Numbered from the stretch's first letter, positions 1 through 11,166 are shown. The stretch: DNA of 64,000 nt from Platycnemis pennipes (GCA_933228895.1 OW121854.1:93238609-93302608), one strand, 5' to 3'. Program-made: numbers and translations. Notes: generated by a model not told the origin, from the letters alone.

Positions 1-280
1 GATATTATGATGGAATATAGGGGGCTAGCGAAAATTAAGAATGACATGATATGAAAAATAGGAGTCGAGTGAAAGGTATATGTCTATGTAAATCTACCTC
101 AACTGGTTTCACTAATGAAAATGCGATATAAATCTTAAATCTCACCCCTATTCCATCGTTATTTTCCTAGAGGGTAGTAAAACATACTCAGCCCTTTAAT
201 TACAGTTTTGGTTACTAGTTATTGAATGGAATGCACGTTAACGGGAAAAGAGTCATGATAAGAGAAATGGTTCAAATTGG

Positions 281-470
281 CCGGTGGCGGTGTGGTTAAG
301 TCCTCGCCTGCCATAACGGTCATGAAGGTCGCGGGTTCGAGTCGCGCCTGGGTAAATTTACCTATCCAGGGCATGGGTGTTTTAAAATGTGTTATGGCCA
401 CATATTAAATTTATTGTAATTGGGGAAATCCTGTAAAAAATAAAGAATTTATTATTATTATTATTATTAA
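281..470 (+). repeat. SINE-1, tRNA-like SINE with (ATT)n tail
   Basis: A box A-like stretch (TGGCGGTGTGGTTAAG, from about 285) and a box B-like stretch (GGGTTCGAGTC, from about 333) lie at tRNA-like spacing. A unique body (CCAGGGCATGGGTGTTTT) follows, and the element ends in ATT repeats up to 470. This is the usual build of a pol III-transcribed SINE. A decayed copy of the body lies at 39600-39745. The source tRNA is not clear. Confidence 0.7.
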
Positions 471-507
471 TTTAAGCCGGTGTCCCACGGGTTAAGCCGT
501 AAGTTTT

Positions 508-605
508 GTGAAGGTTAGAGTCATTGCTTTCCATCTCGAAGATATGGTTTCGAATGCCGGATGCGACAAATATTTTTCACTGTTAAATCTGTCCCTACTT
601 AAGCC
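508..605 (+). repeat. SINE-2 head fragment, copy 1 of a close pair
   Basis: GGTTAGAGTCATTG, then CGAATGCCGG in the box B position, then the SINE-2 continuation (ATATTTTTCACTGTTAAAT, CCCTACTT). The segment matches 892-990 closely and in the same orientation. The GC-rich stretch 610-835 between the two copies is open in one frame but has no recognisable product. Confidence 0.55.
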
Positions 606-891
606 TGCTTACGAGGGTTGTTTGCACGGTGAAATGGTATATCGTTTTAAAGTGCGTCCAGCAAGGCCTCTTACGCACGTTCATACTTCAAGCGCGCCCT
701 CAGGTCCCTTCACCGTCAGAGAGGAGACTGCGCACGTCATCGGAGGTGCTCGCCGTTTGCGTGAATCGCTTGATGTTCGCAATCGACGATCAACTGGCGG
801 TCTAGCGTTGGAAGCCCGCGTCGGGAATTCTTAAGGGGTCAAACCGCGACGTGAAACAAGGACGCCCTTGATGTTGACGCTTGAGGGAACT

Positions 892-990
892 TTGTGGAGG
901 CTAGAGTAATTGTTTTACATCTCGAAGATACGGGTTCGAATGCCGGATGCGACAAATATTTTTCAATGTTAAATCGGTCCCTACTTGAGG
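892..990 (+). repeat. SINE-2 head fragment, copy 2 of a close pair
   Basis: Second copy of the 508-605 segment with a better box B (CGGGTTCGAATGCC) and the same downstream block (GACAAATATTTTTCA). It is 5'-to-3' in the same direction about 385 bp away, so the pair is either a local duplication or two nearby insertions. Confidence 0.55.
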
Positions 991-1267
991 GCTGTGTAGA
1001 AAGCACTTTGAGTAAAATAGATAGAAAGATAGAAAAATATTTATTGTTCAGGAAAAATCCATAAGAACAAAAATAAAATAATTCAGTTTTCAGGCACATC
1101 AATAATTACAAAAAAGACAAACTTTTCATTTTTATGAAATGCCAATATATAATGTCTTCACAATTGATAACATAACAAATGTATATCGTAATAAAAAAAG
1201 GCAAATGGAGTTATACACCAAGCCGGATTTAACTTGATATCTTAAAGTAGCCTGATCTAGTATCTAA

Positions 1268-1352
1268 AGTAGTGCGTCAGTCCGATGGAACGTTAAGCTA
1301 TAGTTCCCTTGGCGCCTTTCGTTAAGAGCAAGCTAATGGCGACGCCGGGTAA
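1268..1352 (+). repeat. SINE-2 body fragment
   Basis: Contains the SINE-2 body blocks TCCGATGGAACGTTAAG, CCCTTGGCGCCTTTCGTTA and AGCTAATGGCGACGCCGGG, in the same order as at 41.9 kb and, reversed, at 54.1 kb. Head and tail are missing here. Confidence 0.6.
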
Positions 1353-1579
1353 ACACTTGTATACACTTTTCCTACCGGCCTGAAGCATCTTAAAATGCGG
1401 GACGGATTTGAATTCGTAGAAGAGAAGATTTACAAATTGTAGTATGCATATTCTATTTCAAGTTCTTTGATTCCAGTCACACAACTTAATTTACATTCAG
1501 TTTTTGTACTTATTTAATATTTATTAACACATGAAGCCTTTCACGCTTGTGTTCTACATTGCTTACCTACCCTTATATT

Positions 1580-1795
1580 CAGGCCCGGGGCGCCGCGAAG
1601 GAATAGAATGGGTGTGGGTATGGAAAAAAGTTTTTTTTATTGACAAATTACTTCATGTCCAACAAGCTAATTCACTATTTTTTACACTACTTAATTTTTA
1701 ATACTAGATTTAATCGGTGAATATGTGTTACAACAGGGTTTGATAACCGGGGGAGGGGGGGAAGGACGTGAAAATTTTGTCTTAACCCGGCCCTG
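1580..1795. mobile_element. hAT-like MITE (hAT-d)
   Basis: Starts CAGGCCCGGG and ends CCCGGCCCTG, inverted with one mismatch, a hAT-style CAGG terminus. The flanks are CTTATATT on the left and CTTCTATT on the right, an 8-bp target duplication with one change. It is 216 bp and has no transposase, so it is non-autonomous. The imperfect duplication suggests an old insertion. Confidence 0.6.
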
Positions 1796-3434
1796 CTTCT
1801 ATTGCACCTTCTATAAAGTTCACAAAACCTTCGCAATGCGTCAAATAATGCTCATCTCCTCAATTGAATTTTTAGTACAATGTGCTCCAAATGTCATTTC
1901 GATTTCATGATCTTTTGCATGCATCCTCGTTTCCCTTTTCTTATTTCTTTTGAAAAAGCTGCTCAGTAGGAAAACAAGATTTAACTCCAAGTCGAAAACA
2001 TAGGGAAAATGAAAACGAATTATGTAAGCCTCAGTATAAGAAATTAAAGAGAATAAAAAAAATTCGATAATTTTATGAGTGATTGTACTTGAAGGGAAAC
2101 AGCAAAGACATTATTCAAGAAAACCTTTTTTTACCAGCGCTTATCGTTTTTTACCTAGCATTAATGACATTCATGTCTTGCAATATTAATTTATTTACCA
2201 TTGGTGTGTCCAAATGTAATGGTGAATATTTTATCATTAGTTTCCACCCACTGTACTTAGTTGAGTTACTCCGATTATTTAAATGGTCTGCTTTTCCAAT
2301 GTTTCATCAGTGTAGTCTAAAATTTGTGTCTATTATGAACACAGCTTGATTAAAATAGACGAAGATGAGAGAATTGATGCGATTTTTAGTCTGTGCACAA
2401 GAACTATGCCATTCCATCCGTTGATTTCACATAAACTCGCAGGAAATAGATCTCTGCTCTATTTCCTTCGTCGGAAGTCACCTTTCATCCGGGAGATAGT
2501 ATGGTACCAGGAGACTATGCTACATATGGGGAGACTGCGAATATTGGAAAATGAGGCTAGCCATAGAAAATTCACCAAATAGTCTTTTCGTTCACTTTTT
2601 AGCTCTTCTACTGCTGATGCAATGGAAAAGGTCTTTACACACATGCGCTCACGAATGAACTTGAACCACCGTCCAATTACGGGAGTAATTGGTCGGAAAA
2701 CATGTTTTTTCTCACGTCTCGCTTGGAAGAGGCGATTTGGATCAGATGCAAGGACGAGCACCTGAGCCAGATTGTTCCTTTCAGAGCACCAATGCACCAC
2801 CAACGGTACCCTGTGGTGCAATGTGCAATCTGATGAATGTCCGGGAGTGTTTCCACGCCTTAGATTTTACGGCAGTAAATCATGTAAGGGGGGAGAACCT
2901 CTCGAATACTCTGAATGACGTTCGCTTTCGAAACACCACGAGTACCAGTATCAGGAAGGGAGAGGTGGAACTCTTCCAGCGATGTATGCCTTCCGCGAAT
3001 ATATTATGCTCACGGCCCTTGTCTAAACCCGTTTTGCTAAACTCGATCTGGCGGGACTAGCAATCCCACGCTGAAAAATAATGCGTGTTATTGGCGCGTT
3101 TGTACAAATAATTCCCTATGGGACTGTGCACAAGCAGATGCCTATTACGCATAGCGAAAAAGGGACGGGAGAATGGAATGTGGTATACGGTTAGCGAATG
3201 AAACGAGAATCGTGATTCCGTATCTGCTTTATTGCCTACCGTGTGGGCTGCTTGACTTCAGTGGAATGCCGCATGTATTAATCATATCGAAATTGCACAA
3301 TCAACACTGGTCATCAACGATAAGATTGCTTTGATACAGCTTCCCTATGTTTTTCGCTCATTTTTCCCACGACGCTTGTTTCATTAGGTCTACATGCTTA
3401 AAGTTAGGTCCGATTAAGTAGTCACGTCCTCCCT
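1796..3434. other. No gene recognised
   Basis: Several frames of 78-123 codons overlap on both strands between 2340 and 3060. None shows a known domain, and the antisense frames are equally long. I see no TIR or tRNA-like box here. The region could hold decayed repeat sequence that I do not recognise. Confidence 0.3.
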
Positions 3435-3438
3435 TTAA

Positions 3439-3753
3439 CCCTCTTAGTGCCACCAAATTTTGGTGATACATACTAGCGAAAAGTGCCAGCATGAATTTGA
3501 GAGTTTTGTAACTCCTTGTGAAGAATATAAACAATATGAAGTTACTTTATAGATATGAATGTAATTTTTATTTTATTAAAAAAATGGCTTCATTGTTTTT
3601 TATTGTATTCTGATACATTGCATAAAGGATAAATGTAATTATTACAACAAAAATAGTTTAAACATTAATTTCCTCCTTGAGCCGATAAATCGGCTCGTGG
3701 TACTTTTCGCCCGTGGAGCAAAAGTCGATATATCGGCCCGTGGCACTAGTTTT
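3439..3753. mobile_element. piggyBac-like MITE between TTAA sites
   Basis: A TTAA lies at 3435-3438, followed by CCCTCTTAGTGCCACC. At the other end CGTGGCACTAG runs into TTAA at 3754-3757, so TAGTGCCAC is inverted at both ends. The right side holds the palindrome GAGCCGATAAATCGGCTC (about 3679-3696) and a related GATATATCGGCCCGTGG block. A TTAA duplication with CCY-type ends points to the piggyBac superfamily. The outer TIR bases do not match well, so the assignment is tentative. Confidence 0.45.
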
Positions 3754-3769
3754 TAACAGACTTTCCTTT

Positions 3770-4131
3770 ATCCTACTCTTCTTAGGACTTCTTCAATTTG
3801 TCACTCGGTAGATCCATTTGATCTTCATCTCTCTTCTGTAGCAATTGATTTCGAATTCTTCCAGTCTTAGCTTATCTGTGGATTTTATCATCCAATCCTT
3901 CATATCATAAAGAAGAGTACCTACTCCAGATGAATGATCTATGTACTGTTTCATTACTTTCAAGCTTGTGCTTGCTTTGTGTTTGAAATTTCCAGCTGTG
4001 TCAAAATATTCAACATTGCATAATACGCTTCGCCAAGTAACTATATCGCCATTGTGATAAAGATGCTGAATCCTGATTTCAATATTTTTATAATATTTAG
4101 ATGGTCCATCATCATAATTCTCTCTCCCCAA
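3770..4131 (-). pseudogene. LINE-B reverse-transcriptase C-terminal fragment
   Basis: On the minus strand the frame ends with a stretch like TLLYDMKDW, then LRLEEFEINCYRREMKIKW and RVTN, running on to a VLR-like end near 3770. This is the LINE-B C-terminal signature (LYGAETWT ... EAFEMWCWRRM ... TNEEVL) seen better at 18.5 and 39.2 kb. It is an isolated, mutated fragment with no catalytic RT motifs. The upstream part of the frame is not recognised. Confidence 0.55.
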
Positions 4132-4567
4132 AATTTCATATCAAGGATTTCGGGTATAAGTTGCTAATCAGGAGAATTTCGACATAAGGTAGCGACTAAA
4201 ACTCATATTATCAATCAGCATTATCATTAGTTATCTACCACTTATGGGAAGTTTAGATGGATATTAAACTTTTACCTCCACCACTGTCTTTCATAATATA
4301 CTCTCCAGTTCATCATAGCTCCTACTATCCATTATTTTGTCCAAAAGCTAACCTTTCTCCATCCCCATTTTTCTCAATGTGAAATCTGGATATCATTTAA
4401 ATAAAAATGAGATTTAGTAATAAAATATGTTCCCATTTACGAGTCACCAGTTTTTCTTTCGGATAAGTATTCACGATGTCAGAGGTTAGCAATTCGAGGG
4501 AGGTCGATAGTTAAAGTCATTTGCACCAGTGAAGGATAAACGATATTTTAGGTAGAAGTGTATGCTT

Positions 4568-4792
4568 TTGCGACGCTGTCAGCCAATTGTTAACGGAAGG
4601 CTCCTAGGGGTCCCCGGAGTAACGACCCGTCCGACGGACGGGGTAATGTACTTGAAGAGCTCTCCAAACAGCACTTAAGTAGGGCTGGTGTGTCATTGAA
4701 ACATAATTACCATTACTAAATATGTTACTAGGTACTGGATTCGAACTGGTACCCTTAGCCAGTAGCCAGTACTTCAGCCACCAAATCCACCA
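4568..4792 (-). repeat. SINE-2 copy
   Basis: Minus-strand SINE-2. The body block (CGACCCGTCCGACGGACGG), the block with CAGCACTTAAGTAGGG and a degraded box B (GGATTCGAACTGG read on the plus strand) appear in the same order as in the 54.1-kb copy. No LINE-type tail is attached. Confidence 0.65.
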
Positions 4793-4973
4793 TTATCCTA
4801 AGATAACTGTCTTGTTATGTTATCAATCTTCTTGAATTCGTGAAAGAACATCTCCAGAATCAAATGAGATTGTTTTGAGTTCTGACTGATTTACCTCAGA
4901 AAATACTAGGACATTTTCCCCATGTTCTTTTAGATTATCAAAGTACAACGCATCTGTTTCCCTTCCTCTCACT

Positions 4974-5274
4974 CAGGGGCGTCGGAACTATTTTCGCTGG
5001 GAGGGGCCAACCTTTAAAAGGGCCCGGTTCTTAACAAAAGGCCCAGCTCCTATGAAAAGAGCCCGCATTTTTTTTGCGGATAGGAGGGGGAAGAGACTAG
5101 AATTCCGCTAAAAGTGCATATGAAGGTGGTAGAATATGCGTCAGAAGGGAAAAGGCAAGCTGGAAACAAGTGAAATTTAATTTTTATTAATGAAGACTAA
5201 TTTCTCAAGGGCCTGGGGCAAATTCTGGGGGGGGGGGCAAATGCCCCCTTTGCCCCTCACTTCCGACGCCGCTG
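4974..5274. mobile_element. hAT-like MITE (hAT-a) with perfect 8-bp TSD
   Basis: TIRs are CAGGGGCGTCGGAA at the left and TTCCGACGCCGCTG at the right, 13 of 14 matching. The direct repeat CTCTCACT flanks it exactly at 4966-4973 and 5275-5282. The element is 301 bp with a G-run near the right end and no coding capacity. An 8-bp duplication with CAG termini is diagnostic of the hAT superfamily. Confidence 0.88.
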
Positions 5275-5282
5275 CTCTCACT

Positions 5283-6120
5283 AACCGTTCTTGCTAATCC
5301 TGTATCATTAGAGCACTCTTATATTTTTGAACTGGAAGTTTGGATGCAGCATGTTGCGCGCGACATGTTCAACTCCCTAGTGCAAACTGAATCATGTTCG
5401 CACAAACCACTGATCCGAGTTAGGGAGCGGCCATCAGTCTGTTGAATATCATAGGTCAAGCGGTAGAAGTTGTGGTGAAGGCCGTCTAATCAACGATGAA
5501 CATTAACTACCCGTGGTCAGCCCGTTTATTTATTTTTTAAACTGGCGAATGCATCCAGGTGTACATTTATTCCTTCAATTAATTTTAATTGTGGTGTCGT
5601 ATATGAATATTCCTATTTTCCAATCTTTCATCACTGGATGGCATCCAAACATCCGATACTGCATTCCAGTACGACAGCTTGCGTGGTATTATGTTTATAG
5701 TACAACTTCTCGAGTTGTTTTCTTCTCCTGGCATGGGAAATTTTTGCCTACTTCATTATACTATAAAAGGTATGCCATATAGGCTGAGGAAAGAGATGGA
5801 TACTGAGTCGAAGGGGTTTGCATTATCATGCACGATGTATACAATAAAGGGAAACGATAAATGTGGACCAAGTTACTTTGGGACTACCTGATGGGGATAA
5901 GTAATGTAATTTTCATGATTCTTTTGCGTTTATGAACGGTAATACTCGTGCACAAAAGATAAATACGAGATAACGAGATAGAAATAGACAAATAATAATA
6001 ATCGTACGTTTGTTTCCGAAATATCTTTGCATATTTTCTGAGATAACCAAGTATCTATATATAAAGGAATGATTGCTCCCATAAAGGTTTTGAATTATAT
6101 CTATCACGCCTGAGTGGAAT
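5283..6120. other. No gene recognised
   Basis: Open frames of 64-89 codons at 5513-5891 overlap one another in different frames and show no domain. No repeat termini were seen. Confidence 0.3.
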
Positions 6121-6123
6121 GAT

Positions 6124-6616
6124 CATCTACATCTACATAATACCCTGCAAGCCACCATAAAGGTGTGTGGCAGGGGGTGAACTCTCACCAAACATGCACT
6201 ACATATCATGCATGAAATTTGTAATTAAAAATTAAAATAACAAAGCATACATGCAAAAACATGCTTTTAGTTGGGTTAGATTTAACTCCTTATACCAACA
6301 TGCAGCTACCAATGTTATCAATTGCTACACTCGTACTAAATACATTTACCGTTATTCATATCCCTAATAGTACGAGGAAAAAAGGACATTTTGAATTTGT
6401 CAGTTCGGCAATCTATTTCTCTAATTTTGTGATTATGGTCCAGTCTACCATAGTAAGTTGGTGTCCGCAAAATATTTTTAACATCATCACTGAAAACATG
6501 GTCTTGGACTTTATTTAAGAGATTAAGTCTAAATTCCAACCTGCGATCTGACAATGATTCCCAATTTAATTCATTTAATAGACTGGTTACGCTAATAAGG
6601 TTATCATACCGGCCCT
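6124..6616 (-). mobile_element. LINE-A 3' end, 5'-truncated
   Basis: Reads backwards from CATCTACATCTACAT (tail) through the hairpin (CCCTGCAAGCCACCATAAAGG on the plus strand) into the C-terminal frame. Decoded on the minus strand this gives SDRRLEFRLNLLNK, DDVKNILRTPTYYGRLDH and FFPRTIRDMNN, all of which recur at 50.2 kb. It is cut off near 6616, about 65 codons before the ORF end. The frame is open here. Confidence 0.85.
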
Positions 6617-6619
6617 AAA

Positions 6620-6757
6620 TCATGTGGCGGTTAGAGTGCTGGCTTCCCATCGCAAGGGCCCGGGCTCAAATTTCGGATACGGAGATCTCCATGGTAACCA
6701 CCGAGATTATTAACGTATGGCGTAACGACCATAGTTATCGGTCGTCTCCCCCAAATA
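6620..6757 (+). repeat. tRNA-like SINE fragment
   Basis: Abuts the LINE-A truncation point. A box A-like ATGTGGCGGTTAGAGTGCTGG and a box B-like CCCGGGCTCAAATTTCGG are present. The block CGGTCGTCTCCCCCAA at the end recurs near 43170. The family is unclear, possibly SINE-2 related. Confidence 0.45.
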
Positions 6758-6894
6758 ACTACTATTACTTATGTTAGTTATGAAGCTCAAGCGTATGAAA
6801 TTCAATTACGCGTGAAGTTGCTTTTTTATCTTGAGTAAGTCATTTACCTGAGCCTCTGAATCTGGTTGCTAACAATATGTTTCTGTTGGAGACG

Positions 6895-6960
6895 GTGATT
6901 CCTGATTTGGGATCAACCCTACCACACACCCTTACGTTGGCCTGCAGGGTACTAAATATT
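6895..6960 (+). repeat. Solitary LINE 3' hairpin tail
   Basis: CCCTACCACACACCCTTACG then TTGGCCTGCAGGGTA, the shared LINE-A/A2 hairpin with a few changes. No ORF is attached. Confidence 0.55.
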
Positions 6961-8085
6961 TATCTTAAGCAAATATTGTATTTATAGCAGCGAATAACAC
7001 GTCAGTTAAGATAAAAAATAACTAACAATTGCAAGTATATGGGAGGAATCATTGGCAGGTGAGAAAAAGATTATTTGATCGCTTACTATAAAACCCTAAA
7101 CCTACTCATACTTTAGTTTTGGCCTTTAAAATCTCGTAAAATTTCAATTTTTCAAGAGTAGTGGGAATCGCAATTAACTTCCAGACTCCTTCACTGAATT
7201 TAGGGGATACATATCAAATTCTACCTAAAAACCAACAGAAAATCCTATGATTATTTTCGTCAGTTAGATTTCGCGTGGTCCATTACTTGTCAAATAGCTA
7301 CGCGTGTATTATGGATTCAGGAGAGGCTACATTAGAAGGGGAATAATGAGGAAAGAAATAATGAGTTGGTACGTTCCACACTATTTTATAACTATGGAAC
7401 ATGGTTTTGTCACATATAATGCCATTATCAAGGTGAAGTGTCTGGTATGGTCAAAGTACATGTACCGATACCATGGTCGATAGTAATAAAATAGCGTGGA
7501 ACGAACCAATGTGTTATTTTTTCCTATAAGTGAGTTCCACAAAGTCAAGCCTGCAACTTTGAATCATGTGGAATAATAGGAATATTACAGTACGTTCAGT
7601 AGTGTAAAATTTGGAAGTTTCTACAGAGTTGAACAAAAACTATTAATTTTAGAGAGAAATAAAAAAAATTTTATATTTTGTCATATTTTTTATCTGTATT
7701 CATATAACCTTCTTATGACGTATATAGTCATTTAATGTTTGCAAGAGTATTAGATAATGGTAAAGCAATTACTTTCCTCACGTTCCTTATTTAACTGGGG
7801 GAAACCTCGCCATTACGGCATTTCATCCGCCGTTTTACATTCACGCAATCCACTTTCCCCGGTGATTTAATAAGAACGTCACTCGGTGGGAAAAACCGTG
7901 TCCATTCAGTCTAAAGAAGCATTTCCGCTCTTTCTTTTCATTGCGTTTTCGTTTAGAACACAATTTCCGCACTGCGGTCTAGTTTAGCAGTGATAAAGCA
8001 AAACATTACTTTATTTATACAACGAATCAAGGAATATGAAGCATAGCAATTAACTGTAATGAACTACACGAACATCCATGCCCCG
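6961..8085. other. No gene recognised
   Basis: AT-rich sequence with no frame, TIR or tRNA-like box that I can support. Confidence 0.3.
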
Positions 8086-8450
8086 GAATGTGAAAATACT
8101 GCCCGGGCGAGACCCAAACCCGCGACCTCAAGTCTGACAGACACAGGGGTTGCCAGATTCCTGAAAACAAAATAAGTGACAGGTGTGCTGTCGAGGAAAT
8201 CATTGTGTGACATAATCGACAACTAGTGAACTTCCTTTACGAATGATTTTTACGGATGTTATATCGACATCACAGGGCAGTTTATTAATAAATAATAAAT
8301 ACCATTACATATACTGAAAATAACACTTTCTTTCCTTGCGCGGGACGCGGGACGTTTAGCACGAATACGGGACTGTCCCGTAAAATCCTGGACGTCTGGC
8401 AACCCTGGACAAACAAGAGATTTATCCATTAACGACCTACACAATGATTA
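8086..8450 (-). repeat. tRNA-like SINE split by a hAT MITE
   Basis: On the minus strand a box A-like GGTCGTTAATGGATAAA lies right of the insertion. A box B-like CGCGGGTTTGGGTCTCGCCC lies left of it. Removing 8144-8407 and one target copy brings them to tRNA-like spacing. The box B is degenerate (GGTTTGGGTC for GGTTCGANTC). Confidence 0.55.
8144..8407. mobile_element. hAT-like MITE (hAT-b) inserted in a SINE
   Basis: TIRs are CAGGGGTTGCCAGA at the left and TCTGGCAACCCTG at the right. The flanks GACAGACA (8136-8143) and GACAAACA (8408-8415) match 7 of 8, as expected for hAT. It is 264 bp and non-coding. A 61-codon minus-strand frame over the right half is not a gene. Confidence 0.75.
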
Positions 8451-8857
8451 AATATGTAGTTATTCGTGGATAGTTGATTACCCGAACGAATTCATTAGTA
8501 ATATCATGGTGATTCGCACGGTATATATTAAGTAGATAGCATCAGAAGACGGGTTCAAATCCTAGATAGTGGTTATTCAGTAAGATTCCGGCACCAACAT
8601 GAGTGAAGTGCAGAAGGGACTTCATAAGCAGTACACCAGAGGGTCGATATATGTTCGATTGCATCTTCAAGGGGAGGGATGTTCGATGCATCGAAAGACG
8701 TTGAGTACATCGTCAGTAAGGTGACACTTTATGTCCGATTGTGACATAGGTTTTAAGATACTCGAAATACTTCATTTATATCACACCTGATCTAATTTAA
8801 TCCTAAGCAAGAGTATGCCACAAGTATCCATTACTGGTACTTAAGTCCCCTAATACA

Positions 8858-9008
8858 CATCTATTGGCTACCCTGCAAGTCACCTCGACTGTGTGTGGCT
8901 GGGGAACCTACGGTCAGGGGTGCTTGGAGCATATTAGTGCCTGATAGGTTAAGACCCACCCCCTACCGCTCACCTTAGAGGTCGCGGGCAGGGTAATTTG
9001 TAGATGCT
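8858..9008. repeat. Two LINE hairpin tails, tail to tail
   Basis: A minus-strand tail (ACCCTGCAAGTCACCTCGAC, 8869-8904) is followed by a degraded plus-strand one (CACCCCCTACCGCTCACC then GGTCGCGGGCAGGGTA, ending in TGTAGATG near 9005). Only tail modules are present, without ORF. Confidence 0.5.
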
Positions 9009-9076
9009 CCTAACGGATACACGATTGCATGGGTATCTAGGTGAGTACTCGAGTACCCAGATAAATATGAGTGACT

Positions 9077-9559
9077 AACGGGGTCGTTTACCATATTTTT
9101 TAAATTGCTGGATCTGATAGAGTTTGTCTAAGCGGCAAAAAACTGATGTTTTTAACCCTTTCGGAAAAGTGGGCGTGGTGCAAACTCTGACGTATAACGA
9201 CTTCGTCCAATCACAACTGAGCCCGCGAAGCTACTTCGCCTTATCGCAAAGGGGGGGACAGAGCTGACTCTGCCAATAGGAACAATTGCGACAGCATCTG
9301 TGCGAGCAAGCCTTCCGAGAACCCCCCTCCACTCCCTTCCCTTCCCCTAAAAGCAGTCAAGGACGGGAGGAAAATGACGTCAATGTTATCAAAGCAGCTT
9401 TTTCGGTGGGCGTCACCTTTTCCTTACTTTAATTTTTGATTTATTAGTGAATGGTTGCGATTAGAAGATTAATTTTTTCACTAAAATTCGTTTTCCGTTT
9501 CCATCTAACAATTTCATGCACAAAATTGCGATTTCGGTTCCGAGTGAACGCCCCCATTG
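9077..9559 (-). mobile_element. T1 transposon copy 1
   Basis: Minus-strand copy of the T1 family. It starts GGGGTCGTTTACC and ends TGAACGCCCCCATTG, against the family ends CAATGGGGGCGTTTAC and GTAAACGACCCCATTG. The interior shares GGGCGTGGTGCAAACTCTG, TGCGACAGCATCTGTGCGAG and the pyrimidine block CCCTCCACTCCC with the other four copies. It lacks some bases present in the 540-bp copies. No transposase and no clear target duplication. Confidence 0.85.
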
Positions 9560-10227
9560 AGCGCATCGGATAATACTCGAATACCTCGTTGAGAACACCT
9601 CAACACGAGGCCCCGAATGAATACTCAAGCGACTACTCGATAATGTAACTCCACAAAACCTCAACATTCAACTGGATCCTTCAATATTCCAACTACCCAA
9701 GGCACTGAAGGTAGTTGTGACCATGTGAGAAACGTGCTTATCATAGAGTTCGAATCAAAACAATTGTATTCATACAGACGCATCGGTGTTTGTGAAGCTT
9801 CTCGAGTACTCACCTGCATATTTATATGGGTCCTTGTATTCAGGTGCACTCAACCAGACATTTTAGTTCTCGCTGAGGCGCTCAAGTAGTCGTCCATGTG
9901 TTTACCCTGGTACTCGAGGTAGCATCGAGGTATCCAAATACTCACATCTTCGTCAGGTACCCGTGTATTTGGGATTTGTCATGCCGGCTCTAAGAAATAT
10001 GAGTTCATAATATATATTATTTGTAGAAACGACGAACAAATCGAAAACTATTACATTGATTTTTATTAACTTACCTTTTAGTACCATTTATAGCTAACAT
10101 TTCCCGTGTATCGTAACCGCACGATCAATATTCTCCTCAGGGTGGGTAGCATTGTGACACTTGGTTTATTTTAAGTAGTGCATAAACGGAGTAGTATTTT
10201 CTTACATGGTCAAAGAAGATTGGCAAT

Positions 10228-11003
10228 TTCCCACAAAATAAACTGCAATGCGACCGGTTTCGATGCACTATATCATCCTCAGGAAGACCTACATCTACAT
10301 CTACATAATACCCTGCAAACCATCATAAAGGTGTGTGGCAGAGAGTGAATTTTCACCAAACATGCACCACATACCATGCATAAAAATGTATTAGTAATAA
10401 TTTACTGGTCAGTACTTCACAATTAAAGAAAAAAAAAGATAAAAATAGCAAAGCAAGCATGCAATATGATGCTGTTAGTTAGGTTAGCTTAAAGTCCTTA
10501 CACCAACATGCAACTACCTATGCTATACCTTGATGCACTCGTATTTATGCTATTGGATGTATTTACCGCTATTCATATCCCTAATTGTACGAGGATAAAA
10601 GTAAATTTTGAATATGTCAGTTTAGCAATCAAATTCTCTAATTTTGTGATTATGGTCCGGTTTACCGTAGTAAGTTGGGGTTCGCAAAATATTTTTAACG
10701 TCATCAGTGAAAATATTATCTTGAAATTTATTTAAGAGATTTAGTCTACATTTTTACTGAAATGATTCCCATTTTAATTCATTTAATAGGCTGGTTACGC
10801 TAATATAGTTATCGTACTATCCCATTAGAAATCTTGCCGATGAAACATTCGTAGCAAGAGCAACTATATTCCTACCAATGAATTTTATTCCTCTTATCCC
10901 CACCGGCTAATCGGGTTATAATAATAATATATAACTACCTATTAGTAGTGCATCGAAACCGGTCGCATTAAAGTTTCTTTTGTGGAAAATTACCAATATT
11001 ATT
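10228..11003. repeat. Inverted-repeat element split by LINE-A
   Basis: Arms of about 50 bp face each other at roughly 10233-10270 and 10951-11003. Both contain the blocks GCATCGAAACCGGTCGCATT and TTTTGTGG..AAATT..CCA when read in the same sense, with about six differences. The left arm adjoins CCTGAGGATGATATAG (minus strand). The GAAACCGGTC block resembles the 3' half of a hammerhead core as found in Penelope-like elements. LINE-A lies between the arms. Confidence 0.5.
10289..10841 (-). mobile_element. LINE-A 3' end, 5'-truncated
   Basis: Tail at 10289, hairpin at about 10305-10340, then the 3' UTR and the degraded C-terminal frame, cut off after the block that reads ATCTTGCCGAT on the plus strand (about 10841). 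The coding part has indels and stops. It lies inside the 10.2-11.0 kb inverted repeat. Confidence 0.8.
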
Positions 11004-11105
11004 TAATTATGCTATTCCACCATATCACGCCTGAAACGACTTTTTATTCTTGTATGGTAGTAAGTGTTCTCCCTGATTGGCTGGTTCCTTTTTATTTATG
11101 GCCTG

Positions 11106-11166
11106 GTAGTGGTTCACCCCTGCCTCACTCCTTTACGGTGGCTTGCAGATTAGTATGTAAATGTGT
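11106..11166 (+). repeat. Solitary LINE hairpin tail, degraded
   Basis: GTGGTTCACCCCTGCCTCAC, CCTTTACGGTGGCTTGCAG and ATGTAAATGTG match the LINE-A tail with several changes. Confidence 0.5.

Noticed and set aside
508..834. 108-codon plus frame starting in a SINE-2 head
   Set aside because: It uses a GTG start, begins inside a tRNA-like repeat and has no domain or splice support.
2346..3060. Overlapping frames of 78-123 codons on both strands
   Set aside because: Plus and minus frames are equally long, and no motif beyond chance was seen.
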